Below, piece by piece: positions 53,691 to 64,000 of a DNA stretch of 64,000 nt. The position numbers were made by a program, and so were the translations under genes. Positions within the stretch are counted from its first letter, which is position 1. Every line of letters begins with the position of its first letter. The DNA comes from Oreohelix idahoensis (taxonomy: Eukaryota > Mollusca > Gastropoda > Stylommatophora > Oreohelicidae). Under the pieces are notes generated by a model. It saw nothing but the letters and a program-made list of their open reading frames with translations, made no database searches and was not told where the DNA came from. The DNA lies in assembly GCA_024509875.1 (NCBI GenBank), contig JAMPIV010019852.1:18063-82062 (forward strand), read 5' to 3'.

Positions 53691-55194
53691 CTTGACGTTA
53701 ATTTTGTAAGTAATTAATAGTCTATCGTAATCACATAGAGTTTATGCAATTATTTGTACTTACTCAATGTATGAATACTCAATATAAACAATTATAATAC
53801 TCTTGTATTATTAGTTGTAAGTTCCAGAACTATTTTGTAACTAAGTAATTTATATCAATAATGTATAACCATTACATTATACGAATGTAGTATACCCTTA
53901 TTAATCCATGATGCTGAATTTATATCATGCATCTAATATTATTCTCCAATAATTATGAGTATTGTCCCTCTATAATTATGTTATTTAATCATATACATGT
54001 GCCCAGTGCACACTGTAGTACTATGAAAATGTACTAATTATTATCTAATATGTTTGTCCTATTCAAGGCAAACCGTAAACCAAAGTTATTTATCACTATC
54101 TATTATGCTATTATGCTCTCGTCATAATCTACAATATGCTTCAATAGTATATGGACTACTACTGCAACTAGATGACATCACCTAAGTCATCAAATGATTT
54201 GGTAAAAATTAATCAAATTATTGTGATATTCTATTAATAATAAATTTATAACATTATTATATCATTAATATATGAAATGAATAACTAAGACAAACAATAA
54301 ACTAAACTGTACAGAACATTAGCACATCACAAACTGACAATTTCAGACATAAAATGAATATATAAACTAAGGAGAAAAAATCGGAAGTACACTAAGAAGG
54401 TCAAGGATTGAACTAAGTCTAGATGAAACATGTACTCAAAAATCAGTGACGTAACAATGGACTCATAACGGTTAATACAAAATCTATGAAATAAGTTATA
54501 GAAAGATCAGAATTGACGAGATAGATTACGAACATTATTACAAAACTGAATAAAAATGAAATTAGTACAGAAAAATACACCAGTTATTCACAGAACTGCA
54601 CAGCTAAAACACTTAGTATCGAAATCTTGCAATGTCGAGCAGAACAGTTCCCTGGTTAATTTGTTAGGGGGCTCCCGTGCCGATTGCAAAACTTCAATAA
54701 ACCCTAAGAACGACTGAAATCTCTGTGGTCAGCTTTTCGCGACATTCCAGAGGTTTCAGCTCCCTCGCCAACCAACCCGCTAACATGTATAATACAACAT
54801 AATATATATTCACAAACAACATTCAACAGTGATTTGCAAAAGACAAGCCGGTGAAATAGCAAAGAGGACATGACAGCGTAAGAGCGAAAACAATTACTTA
54901 GCTTTTAGCCTAGATAAATTCGTACAGTGCCTGCTTCGCCAACAGACAGAAGAGCTCGTATTGCATGATGGTGACGGTTGACTCTAGTTTCTATGGTTGA
55001 TTGAGCGTTTAGAAATTCTTTTCTTCAAAGACGTTGAAATGTGGCTGCCATTGATACTGAAGATTTGTACTGTTGCTAAGGGCGTCTGACGTCATAGGTG
55101 TACACGCAAAAAGTGTCCATTTTCGCTCGAAGGGAATGTTTTCTTCTGAACTCGGTATTCTTTGATAATTTTGACGATTAGATTATAATTCCAC
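53691..55194 (-). other. long AT-rich leader of the gypsy-type element
   Basis: About 1.5 kb between the primer-binding site candidate and the gag ATG, with no ORF. It contains a 124-bp foldback block (54,662-54,785). Long leaders are seen in some LTR elements, but this one could also hold a later insertion. Confidence 0.5.
54662..54785. repeat. 124-bp foldback block with inverted termini
   Basis: Left end TGTTAGGGGGCTCC; right end, read inward, TGTTAGCGGGTTGG. Inside, CTGAAATCTCTG and CAGAGGTTTCAG form a second, nested inverted pair around an AGCTTTTCGCGACATTC loop. It could be a tiny MITE, a structured leader element, or a packaging-type RNA hairpin; there is no target duplication at its edges. 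Confidence 0.5.
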
Positions 55195-55212
55195 ACCACA
55201 TCTGGCCACCAG
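55195..55212 (-). promoter_or_regulatory. candidate tRNA primer-binding site
   Basis: On minus, TGGTGGCCAGATGTGGTG starts two bases after the presumed LTR end (TTTATCA-GC). A PBS normally begins TGG because it pairs with tRNA CCA-3'. The tRNA species is not identified. Confidence 0.4.
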
Positions 55213-55213
55213 C

Positions 55214-56071
55214 TGATAAAGATACGTTCTGAGCTGATAAGGAAGGTAGCTGCAGCTGGTTCAGTATTTTGTAGAATCGCGAATGCGTGCTTCGTTCGTT
55301 TATAATCTTCAAAAGAGGGTCACCGTTATATGGACTCATTATGTGTTGAATAACCAAGAAGACATTGGTTCCTTTCGGAGCTCATTATTATATTATACAT
55401 CTTCTCATCGGAAGAGTTCTTCACTACCATAATAATCAACATTGTCAATTCAACAGAGAGCTGTAACGTATCGATGTGGATAAGTCTTCAACTTGGAGTC
55501 CATGATTTATTAAACAATTCACACACGAAGACATTTCACGTAGGTATACATTCACATACAGTTCATTAGAATTTACTTGCATATATATTCTTATCCGTCC
55601 GTGTCATAATGAATTCATGTCGGCAGAACATCATGGCTATATACATGTGCTGCTGGGATTCAGACAGCCAGAAGTGAGCGCATGAGTCATGACGAAAATA
55701 ATAAAATTACTTATCAACCATCCTTCCGTAACGCAGGTTAATCACTAACCTTATGAATTCGCCTGTATATATTATTATCTGGACTGACCCTGAGTCCTGG
55801 TATCACTTTACATAAATATGGCTATTAGCAAAGCCTATCAACCTTGGAAGGAGGTAAAAACTCGACTTCACGGCTTGACGGACAATGTAACAAGGGTCCA
55901 GTAACTAAGTCACGAAGCGTGACCTTATCGACGGTAACACGTCATAATTTGACCGTGTATTTCGCGTTCACTAATCCGTGAAGTATAAAAATCAATTTAT
56001 ATTAATTCTATTGACCCCAAAAATGCGCACTGCCAATTCTAGCAGACGATATCAATAAAACTACCGTAACA
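55214..56071 (-). repeat. 5' LTR of the gypsy-type element (about 858 bp)
   Basis: On minus it starts TGTTACGGTAGTTTT at 56,071 and would end ...TTTATCA near 55,214-55,216 before the PBS candidate. It contains TTTAATAAATCATGG (55,505 region), a possible poly(A) signal. The outer edge is well supported by the resumption of the host LTR at 56,072 (GATATCCACTATCAG). The inner edge rests only on the PBS candidate. Confidence 0.5.
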
Positions 56072-56995
56072 GATATCCACTATCAGTTTTAACATATTAA
56101 TATTCACATATCAATAAATACATATTATTTCCCGTGTTACTAATGTAAAATATAGAATTATAAATGTACAACTCACCCCAAATTCTCTTTTGGTTCGCAG
56201 GCTTCTGACTCAGAGAAATAGTTAAGGCAGCTTGTTTAAGATGCCTCTTCCACGTGTTCTGGGGTGTTACTTTACAAAAAGTTCCCACTCTGACTTCGTG
56301 TTCAGATTCCTAGGATTCCGGTTTTCCGTGTTAATAAAAGTAGAGTTTTCCTTCGATTTAAGTCCTCAAGATGCTAAAACAAGGTCCAGTCCGATAAATG
56401 GAATTCTGATCCTATTCTTTACTCTGGCTGTCTGGCTTGTCTCTTGACGAGTTGAATTTTTACAGTGCTTTATACTGGCGAAAGTGTCAATATTACAACT
56501 TTCGTTCCACGCACGTTGTTGTTTACTATTAGACCAGACTCCAATCAGCAATGGTGTTATGTTTACATCTCGAATGCCGGCCATTAGTTTCAATCATGTG
56601 TGTTGTGATGGGCGTTTATTAAAAAAATTTCCTCATTGGAAAATTATTAAAAAAGGTCACTTTCCAAAAATTTAATCGTTATATCCGTCGATTCGCGGTA
56701 ATGATTGCAACTACAACTCCCTACATTATCATAAATAATGTCTTCGTAACAATTCTGTCCGGAAGCTATTATAACATTCCGTCTACTCTTTCAGCAGGGA
56801 TGAACAGGTAAACAGACATGACGAATTATTACAGGAAGAAGTGAAAACAATGACTCGAAAATTACCAATTACCTGTCGGAAGGTAGGGAACCAGAATGTG
56901 CCAACAATTGAATAATCCACGTAATTCAGTACGCACAACAAAGGTATCTAAATACTGCCGGATCGGACAAGAGATCGACACAAATTAATGTGACA
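56072..56995 (+). mobile_element. long LTR copy F (3' part of the split LTR)
   Basis: GATATCCACTATCAGTTTTA matches GACATCC-ACTGGTAATTTT of copy A near 17,683. It then follows copies A, C and D (AAATATAGAATTATAAATGT, ACTTCGTGTTCAGATTCCT, TTGACGAGTTGAATTTT) to the terminal ATGTGACA at 56,995, followed by the duplication CCCCT. Confidence 0.78.
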
Positions 56996-57000
56996 CCCCT

Positions 57001-57045
57001 ACGGCAGTACGCGCTTTGGGACTATCTTACCTTTACTTTATTCTA
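57001..57045 (+). mobile_element. SINE-T, 3' part of the split copy
   Basis: After the duplicated CCCCT, ACGGCAGTACGCGC-TTTGGGACTATCTTACC matches the tail ACGGCAGTATCTTCTGTAAG of the complete SINE-T, completing the copy interrupted at 45,579. Confidence 0.6.
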
Positions 57046-59300
57046 CACGGACAGAGCACAGTTATAAACATACATATTATATCTGATCACTAGTATATTC
57101 TATATGGACAGAGCACAGTTATAAACATACATATTATATCTGATCACTAGTATATTCTACACGGACAGAGCACAGTTATAAACATACATATTATATCTGA
57201 TCACTAGTATATTCTACATCTGGATTCAGAGCAGAGCACATTTATAAACATACATATTATATCTGATCACTAGTATATTCTACACGGACAGAGCACAGTT
57301 ATAAACATACATATTATATCTGATCACTAGTATATTCTACACGGACAGAGCACAGTTATAAACATACATATTATATCTGATCACTAGTATATTCTATATG
57401 GACAGAGCACAGTTATAAACATACATATTATATCTGATCACTAGTATATTCTATATGGACAGAGCACAGTTATAAACATACATATTATATCTGATCACTA
57501 GTATATTCTACACGGACAGAGCACAGTTATAAACATACATATTATAGTATATCTGATGGACACTAGTATATTACATATTATATTCTACACGGACAGAGCA
57601 CAGTTATAAACATACATATTATATCTGATCACTAGTATATTCTATATGGACAGAGCACAGTTATAAACATACATATTATATCTGATCACTAGTATATTCT
57701 ATATGGACAGAGCACAGTTATAAACATACATATTATATCTGATCACTAGTATATTCTATATGGACAGAGCACAGTTACAAACATACATATTATATCTGAT
57801 CACTAGTATATTCTATATGGACAGAGCACCGTTACAAACATACATATTATATTCTATATGATCACTAGATATTATATCTGATCACTATTCTATATGGACA
57901 GAGCACAGTTATAAACATAATATATCTAGTATATTCTATATGGACAGAGCACAGTTATAAACATATATATCTGATCACTAGTATATTCCCTATATGAACA
58001 GAGCACCGTTATAAACATACATATTATATCTGATCACTATGTTGAACAGAGCAGTTATTATTCACTATATGACAGAGCACCGTTATAAACATTCATATTA
58101 TATCTGATCACTAGTATATTCTATATGTTATAAACAACAGAGCACCGTTATAAACATACATATTATATCTGATCACTAGTATATTCTATATGAACAGAGC
58201 ACCGTTATAAACATACATATTATATCTGATCACTAGTATATTCTATATGAACAGAGCACCGTTATAAACATACATATTATATCTGATCACTAGTATATTC
58301 TATATGAACAGAGCACAGTTATAAACATACATATTATATCTGATCACTAGTATATTCTATATGGACAGAGCACAGTTATAAACATACATATTATATCTGA
58401 TCACTAGTATATTCTATATGGACAGAGCACAGTTATAAACATACATATTATATCTGATCACTAGTATATTCTATATGGACAGAGCTATATCTGATCACTA
58501 GTATATTCTATATGAACAGAGCACCGTTATAAACATACATATTATATCTGATCACTAGTATATTCTATATGAACAGAGCACCGTTATAAACATACATATT
58601 ATATCTGATCACTAGTATATTCTATATGAACAGAGCACCGTTATAAACATACATATTATATCTGATCACTAGTATATTCTATATGAACAGAGCACCGTTA
58701 TAAACATACATATTATATCTGATCACTAGTATATTCTATTCTATATGAACAGAGCACCGTTATAAACATACATATTATATCTGATCACTAGTATATTCTA
58801 TATGGACAGAGCACCTTTACAAATATACATATTATATATGATCAACAGTGTATATTCTATATGGACAGAGCACCGTTACAAATATACAGATTATATCTGA
58901 TCACTAGTATATTCTATATGGACAGAGCACCGTTACAAACATACAGATTATATCTGATCACTAGTATATTCTATATGGACAGAGCACATTTACAAACATA
59001 CAGATTATATATGATCAACAGTGTATATTCTATATGGACAGAGCAGTTATAAACATAAAGATTATATCTAATCACTAGTATATTCTATATGGACAGAGCA
59101 CCGTTACAAACATACAGATTATATCTGATCACCAGTGTATCTTCTATATGCGCATAGCATAGATACAGATACATTAACTATTTATCTAATTGCCACTATG
59201 CACTCTACATGGACAGCACAGTCACATACATAACTGGATGCTGTTCGATTACTAATGCATCGCCACAACATGGGCAGAGCACAGTTAGAGGCACGAATGG
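57045..59300. repeat. 57-bp satellite array, about 37 copies plus decayed edge
   Basis: The unit is 57 bp, read from GATCACTAGTATATTCTATA through GGACAGAGCACAGTTATAAA to CATACATATTATATCT. Period checks at 57,085, 57,142 and 57,199 give 57. Subtypes differ by ACAC/TATA before GGACAG, GGACAG/GAACAG, and CACAG/CACCG. Partial units and insertions lie at 57,545-57,580, 57,845-58,075 and 58,480. Units at 58,790-59,300 are progressively diverged, typical of an array edge. Non-coding. Confidence 0.95.
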
Positions 59301-59427
59301 CAGATTTAATAACACCATCTACAAGTCGTAAGCTCCACCAAAAGAGATGAATGTCAGAGATGATAATGTCAAACTGAAAGAGAAAAATGGACGGCTTTCA
59401 AATATATCCGCAGTATATTATTCACAA

Positions 59428-59482
59428 TAGCCAGCTTCATGCAAAACCTTTCATTAGTCGCCCTTTACGACATGCTTGACAC
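59428..59482 (-). mobile_element. SINE-2 head fragment
   Basis: On minus: CAAGCATGTCGTAAAGGGCG, ACTAATGAAAGGTTTTGCAT, GAAGCTGGC, matching the first 50 bases of SINE-2. Confidence 0.55.
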
Positions 59483-59934
59483 AGCAGTAGTTCTATTCTG
59501 TTTAAGTTACCTTTGTGACCCCTCTTTTTTACGATGTTTGCTACTTTCTTGTGAGTAGCACGTCCCTTTCAACCATTTACTATATACATGGAACTGTTGG
59601 TTGTATCAGGACATTTTTTTTTCATTTAGTGTGCTATTTCCTTGATTCTGTTTATTATACGTTCTGTACTGTAGTACTCCTCACGATGGGGTTTTTACTT
59701 TTTAGTTAATAGTTCAGTTTGTTGTGTTGTTCAGAAGCATACTTGTGTCTATACCGCCATGAATTTAATAGTGGTCTGGGGTTTATTTATGTATTTTTCT
59801 ACTGTGACCTCTGAAAACCACACGGCTATTTATTGTTTCCATGTTCACCTATGTCAAGGTAGGAAGATTAAAAAAAAAAAAAAAAAAACCTATTCCACCT
59901 ACAGTGTCTACCCTACATTTTTGGCATTTCTTGC
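59483..59934. other. non-coding, nothing recognised
   Basis: AT-rich, with an 18-A run at 59,871-59,888. Two ORFs of about 63 codons have no domain. Confidence 0.4.
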
Positions 59935-60300
59935 ATGGACAGAGTGACAAATGTCGAGGTGCTCTTACGTGCTGGCTTTCAAAGTATACATATTCTGCTT
60001 AGACAGCGCAGATTACCCTGGCTTGGTCGTGTTCGCTGCGTGGTCGATGGTCGTATCCCCAAAGATATGTTATACGGAAAACTAGCAGATGGTAAAAGAA
60101 AATCCGAGCGACCACTGCTGGGGTTGAAAGATCTGTGCAAAAGAGAAAGAAAACGGTGGACATAAATCCAAGATCCTGAGAGGATGAAGGTGCTGATTGC
60201 ATCACACAGAGATGCTCCTTAAGGCGTCGCCACAAACTGTGCGAAGAGAAGCGTCTAAATTAAACAGAAAAGAAAAAGACTCGCCTGAAGGAACATCAGG
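59935..60300 (+). pseudogene. C-terminal fragment of another LINE
   Basis: Reads TNVEVLLRAGFQSIHILLRQRRLPWLGRVRC, then VDGRIPKDMLYGKLADGKRKSERPLLGLKDLCKRERK, then a stop. The RRLPWLGRV block is the W-GHV motif in decayed form, and the RIPKDMLYG...KDLCKR part is typical of LINE ORF2 C-termini. It differs from LINE-B and LINE-C. Only about 80 codons remain open; traces continue in broken frames to about 60,300. Confidence 0.65.
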
Positions 60301-61774
60301 TAAAACGCATCTGAAGGTTATCACCTCAAGGGCGCATCATCCACACGCACAGTTAAGACAGGAGGAGGCTACTAAAAAAAAAATATATAGTATCCTTGTG
60401 GATTACTTTCGAGCACGTGCAGGATCAGCGCGACAGGAACGATGGACGGACAATACAAATTCTGTATAAGTTTATTATCTATATACGAGTAAGCCACCCG
60501 CCAAAAACATGGCGGGAAATAATTTTATTGTGTTTTGTTCTGCTGCTGTCCTCATGACGGCACTAATTCTGCTTTCGTCATTTATCTGGATGTATTGGTG
60601 ATGAAACTATGGAGAAAAGCATCACAAATGACGGGGGGGGGGGGGGGGGGGGGGGGGAGGAGGAGTGAAAAAACTGTAAATGAACTGAAATTAAACTAAT
60701 TAATTAATAGTTATTTTATAATAACATGTTTTGTAAATGTGGGGATATTTTTTAAGATCTTGCTTTGGAACATATTAAAAATAAACTTTCTATTACACCG
60801 CCACCTAGTCATCATTTAGGGGAGTATCGACGTGAACGACAAAATCTATCGATTAATGTAACGAACTCCATTCATAAATATATAAGATACTTATTCATAC
60901 TCACCCGAATTACAAGTGGGGAAATGTCAAGAAATTGTGTCCAAAATCAAACATCCGCCAATATTTAGTATGGGAATAAACTGCACGTTGTTTTAACAGT
61001 TGCAAACTTAAGTTCGCATCTCGAAAATGCGCCATGTAAAAATAGTAACTTCGGTGAGAAAAGGTGAGATTAATGTATTGGATATACAAGAGAATGAGTA
61101 TGGTTAATGTTTTGTGCCTAATTTGTCAATAATAAAATTACTCAGAGAAAGTTTATTTATTTTCTGGGTAGTGTCGAAGTGCATTTTAATTACTACTCTG
61201 CGTAATCACCGCCCAACCAGAATCATGTTTATAAGCTAGGGCATCACGGAAAAACAAACTGCTGGGCATACAAGTGAACCAGACTCGTGTGATCTTAAAT
61301 AAATGTTAAACTTTGTTCGTAGTATGCGCTAATGTCGTTTCTTATTCTTCATCTTCTTCTTTCCGCTTTTTCTTCGTCTTCTTCTTCCTCCTCGAACACT
61401 CTCTGACGTCTGCTTGAATATTTTCAAATAAAGCAGTGGCTAACTTGAAGTTATTTGCGTCTCCAGAGAGTTCTATTTTTTCCTGGAATGGTTCTGGTGA
61501 CGGCCATACTTTGCCTCTGTGCTTGGACTCCACAGTTTAGGGAATTTAGGACTCCACCAGTAGCATAGGGTGGACCCCTTCGAGGTGCGTGGTCCGGCAC
61601 TCTCATTGTCCGTGGGGAACTCTATGGGGTTATTCTGCTTGCTTTGTAATGACGTCATCCTCAGCCGGCGTACGTTGCACTGTTTTGTTAGGCCTGTGGC
61701 CCAGTGCATCCTATTTCAACAGGCATGTATGTCGGGTTGCCTTCCTTAGCCTTTGCCTTTCCCCAGCTTACATG
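60301..61774. other. non-coding; G25 tract at 60,633-60,657 and CTT-rich patch at 61,340-61,395
   Basis: No gene recognised. 61,473-61,760 is GC-richer with overlapping ORFs on both strands and no domain. The CTT-rich patch reads as an AAGAAG-type tail on minus. Confidence 0.4.
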
Positions 61775-61919
61775 CATGGCAGCAGTATTATGTCTCTGTT
61801 TGACTGGTCTCATGGCAGCAGTATTATGTCTCTGTTTGACTGGTCTCATGGCAGCAGTATTATGTCTCTGTTTGACTGGTCTCATGGCAGCAGTATTATG
61901 TCTCTGTTTGACTGGTCTC
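61775..61919. repeat. 36-bp tandem repeat, four copies
   Basis: Units start at 61,775, 61,811, 61,847 and 61,883: CATGGCAGCAGTATTATGTC, then TCTGTTTGACTGGTCT. The copies are essentially identical, so the expansion is recent. ORFs on both strands across it are repeat products. Confidence 0.95.
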
Positions 61920-61987
61920 TACAAAAAAGTATACATTAGTTAATGTCAAAAATTAAGTTACCATCTTGACGTTTCTAATATCAGTCT

Positions 61988-62066
61988 TTAACGCTTTGAC
62001 TCCAGACCAACGCTCTGAGCGTTGCGTAATCCAACGCGCCGTGCCAGCGCAACGCTCAGAGCGTTG
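61988..62066. repeat. TTAA plus perfect 19-bp inverted repeat (possible piggyBac-like end)
   Basis: 62,008-62,026 (CAACGCTCTGAGCGTTGCG) and 62,048-62,066 are perfect reverse complements with a 21-bp spacer. Each arm is itself nearly palindromic (AACGCTC-T-GAGCGTT). It is preceded by TTAACGCTTTGACTCCAG from 61,988. TTAA is the piggyBac target, and subterminal inverted repeats are usual there. No second end was found. Confidence 0.45.
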
Positions 62067-62661
62067 TTTTTAGTTTATCACGAATAAACCCCAAAAAATC
62101 GTCCGTTTAATGCAGTTCAAATTTTAAAACTCCTAGAATGACTTCCGCTACTATTTAAACAACTAATTTGACTGTAGTTAAGCAGCACATGTACGTGTTT
62201 TGGTGTTATTATCACAATTTGTGTGACGATTCGCGTGTTTGTTTTTTCGTTGTTATTGCTAGAGAAATATGTCCCGCTTTATATTTACATTTTCTAAATC
62301 TCCAAAGCAAATAATTGCGTCAAACTACTTTGAAACATTGCTGACATTGGTGATGATTGTTCAATAGCCACAGTTTGTTGTCAAAATGCGGAATCGGCGC
62401 AGAAAAGCTAGACAGATTAGATTTACCTGTAGTTGATGAGTGTGCGTAGTCATATTCTGGCCGATCAAAAAGCAACAAAACTAGACCTACCGTAACATCT
62501 AATAACTAGTCCTAGGTATAAGATGAAGCTAGGGATTGTTCTGAAGGGGTACGCCTGACCTACAAAAAAACTAGAAATGAAAATTGTTAGTTACTTCTGA
62601 AACAATTTTTGTTGTGTCGGCGTTTAAAGCCGACCCAAAAAATAAATTACCATTTAAAAAT
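62067..62661. other. non-coding, nothing firm
   Basis: An ATG at 62,269 opens a short frame (MSRFIFTFSKSPKQIIASNY) that soon ends; it might be the N-terminus of the transposase of the element whose end lies at 61,988, but there is too little to tell. Confidence 0.3.
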
Positions 62662-62790
62662 ATTTTTTTTTCTTTTTGGTCAACATCTTTATTCACATTC
62701 CTTAGAAATTTACAAAGCCATATGCATTTATACATTGACAATAAAAGCATGAATATTAGTGTAAAAATGAAAATACAATGAGCAGCTGTA
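62662..62790 (-). terminator. polyadenylated 3' end, copy 1
   Basis: On minus: AATAAA (62,693-62,688), then about 15 bases, then an A-rich run (62,671-62,662). The upstream sequence (TTGTAAATTTCTAAGGAATG) resembles that of the second 3' end at 62,993. Confidence 0.5.
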
Positions 62791-62992
62791 TTAAAAAAAA
62801 AAAACCGGTACACCCTGCACACACTCATTCACAAATTTTTTTTTTGTGTGAAACTTTTGCATCAAGCTTTTGTTAATTTTTTTTTTTTTCACTACGGTAT
62901 TTCGTGACATATACATTCTTTTAAATATATACTGTATATATAAATTTATGTAAGGCAGTTACCATAAAAAATAGTTTCGTGTTCCATTAAGG

Positions 62993-63130
62993 TTTTTTTT
63001 TTTTTTTAGGTGAACTTTATTTTCATCTCTTTGCAATTTTACAAATGAGTGTACATTTTCAACAAGTAAGAATGAAATTACATTGACAAGTTTTCAGTTT
63101 AAAATCATGAGCATTTTACACAAAGGAAAC
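62993..63130 (-). terminator. polyadenylated 3' end, copy 2
   Basis: On minus: AAATAAAGTTCACCT (signal at 63,021-63,016) followed by 15 A (63,007-62,993). The upstream TTGTAAAATTGCAAAGAGAT is related to copy 1, 331 bases away. A templated A run directly after the cleavage position suggests a retroposed transcript end, or tandem duplication of one. Confidence 0.5.
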
Positions 63131-63879
63131 ATGATAAAAGGGGTTACATGGCAAATCAAAACTCTTCTGTTCTCGCAAGTACTTTTGTACACTTACAAAC
63201 CCAAGTGATAGAATTTATGTGTTTGTGACAAGGGCTTGGTATGTATAAATCCCGAGAAACAAATGTGAGAAGAAAAGGAAAACGGATGTGTAGTATTGGT
63301 GCACGTATGTCTAACCATATACATACATATTCTAAGAAACCCATATTCATTACATTCCTTTAGATACTAATATTAATGGAAGCCTCTTAGTATGACATAC
63401 TTTGGGAGAAAGGCGATAAATAAAAATTCGCACGCGTGCATGCACACGGTGAAAAGAAGGATAGGACTGTATTCTGAAGATAAGCCGGTACAAACTGGTT
63501 TTCGGAAACAGTGAAGCCTTGGATGCTTCATTTGGACTGGACGAAGGACACTTGAAAATTTTGTCTGGGCGAGGTATTGAATGCCCCCGGGTTGAAAGTA
63601 TAATGGCCAATTTTGTGCCGGGTAACGCTTTTCTCCTTGCACACAGCCTTGAGCCATAAATGGCTAGGCACACCGGAATTTCGAGAAAGGTACAAGGGGT
63701 AGTTAATAATCATGTTTCCTAAAACATATATAATATGAAATTCCAAAACAAGCTCAATTTACCACATACAACAAAATACATTCATAAACTGTAAATACAA
63801 GGTGAGGACAGTAAAATACTAAAGTTGGGCATTTCTGTACATTCATGTAAATTTGACATTAATTATTCCAAGGTGAAAT
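63131..63879. other. possible 3'-UTR-like sequence, no coding domain
   Basis: Three overlapping minus ORFs (107, 94 and 72 codons) in different frames, none with a known domain. It may be the untranslated body of the transcript(s) ending at 62,993. Confidence 0.35.
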
Positions 63880-63995
63880 GGGGGGGGGGGGAAAACATAT
63901 TTACTGCCACATATTGTGACAGGGGGGATAGGGGGGGGGGGGGGGGGAAAATTAAAAATGGGTGTGTGGGGGGGGGGGGGGGGGGGGGGGGGGGG
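63880..63995. repeat. three poly(G) tracts at the window edge
   Basis: G12 at 63,880-63,891, G17 at 63,931-63,947 and G28 at 63,968-63,995, separated by short A/T-rich pieces. Quadruplex-prone, or an artefact of sequencing and polishing. Confidence 0.9.
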
Positions 63996-64000
63996 TGTGG

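Larger units (their letters stand above)
48985..56071 (-). mobile_element. Ty3/gypsy-type retrotransposon with integrase before RT (Gmr1-like order)
   Basis: Minus-strand element. In element order: 5' LTR (about 56,071-55,214), primer-binding site candidate (55,212-55,195), a 1.5-kb leader, gag-protease-integrase ORF (53,690-50,361), then an overlapping RT-RNase H ORF (50,382-48,985). RT and integrase sequences look Ty3/gypsy-like, but the order PR-IN-RT-RH is that of Ty1/copia. Gmr1-like elements, first described from deuterostomes, share this order. The right boundary is supported because the long LTR resumes at 56,072 exactly where the LTR end TGTTACGG (read on minus) starts. No 3' LTR found. 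Confidence 0.8.

Noticed and set aside
54662..54785. The 124-bp block as a short LTR (TG...CA ends) of the gypsy-type element
   Set aside because: It is internally inverted rather than a direct repeat pair, no second copy was found downstream of RNase H, and no primer-binding site follows it.
45580..56995. Copies E and F as the two LTRs of the gypsy-type element
   Set aside because: E matches only the first ~620 bp of the long LTR and F only the last ~920 bp, so together they make one interrupted LTR. The gypsy-type element has its own, different LTR ending at 56,071.
61473..61939. ORFs of 78, 116, 65 and 79 codons around 61.6-61.9 kb
   Set aside because: Mostly generated by the four-copy 36-bp repeat; frames are open on both strands.
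63350..63746. Three overlapping minus ORFs near the window end as coding exons
   Set aside because: Different frames over the same bases, no domain, and position upstream of a poly(A) site fits an untranslated region better.

Overview
The window is eukaryotic, AT-rich and repeat-dominated, with no intact host gene that I can recognise. The mix of element types (an L1/Tx1-like LINE, an RTE-like LINE, a Penelope-like element with a GIY-YIG domain, a Ty3/gypsy-type element, tRNA-derived SINEs, a hAT-type MITE and many minisatellites) suggests a marine invertebrate. A lophotrochozoan, most likely a mollusc, is my best guess. That is inference: no species-diagnostic gene is present.

Layout. 1-8,000: two copies of a non-coding repeat (386-740 and 5,208-5,660), three arrays of a 25-bp minisatellite, and a 196-bp hAT-type MITE with an 8-bp target duplication (7,845-8,040). 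8,309-14,384: a roughly 6-kb L1/Tx1-like LINE with ORF1, a small middle ORF and ORF2, broken by four frameshifts and ending in poly(A). 14,390-16,411: decayed LINE 3' pieces. 16,486-34,231: solo copies A-C and fragment D of a 2.1-2.3 kb LTR, with SINEs, an RTE-like 3' fragment and an RNase H fragment between them. 34,430-37,398: an almost intact RTE-like LINE with one in-frame amber codon and a perfect 12-bp target duplication. 39,208-41,073: a 5'-truncated Penelope-like element on the minus strand, with a hammerhead-like core in its 3' region. 41,735-45,345: SINEs and LINE pieces, some blown up into 36-bp and 39-bp minisatellites.

The most striking structure runs from 45,354 to 57,045. A tRNA-SINE is split at 45,579/57,001 by an 11.4-kb insertion flanked by the 5-bp duplication CCCCT. 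The insertion is a further copy (E/F) of the long LTR. That LTR was itself split by a Ty3/gypsy-type retrotransposon on the minus strand (48,985-56,071). This retrotransposon has an unusual order: gag, protease and integrase in one 1,109-codon ORF, then reverse transcriptase and RNase H in an overlapping ORF. That is a Ty1/copia-like order with gypsy-like enzymes, as described for Gmr1-like elements.

57,045-59,300 is a 57-bp satellite whose monomer also occurs in diverged form beside LINE fragments at 44.2 and 45.1 kb. 59,428-64,000 holds SINE and LINE remnants, a four-copy 36-bp repeat, a 19-bp inverted repeat beside a TTAA, two related minus-strand 3' ends with poly(A), and long G tracts at the window edge.

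Nothing here forms an operon. The genes are retroelement genes acting in cis on their own RNA, and the history is one of nested insertion, truncation and minisatellite expansion.
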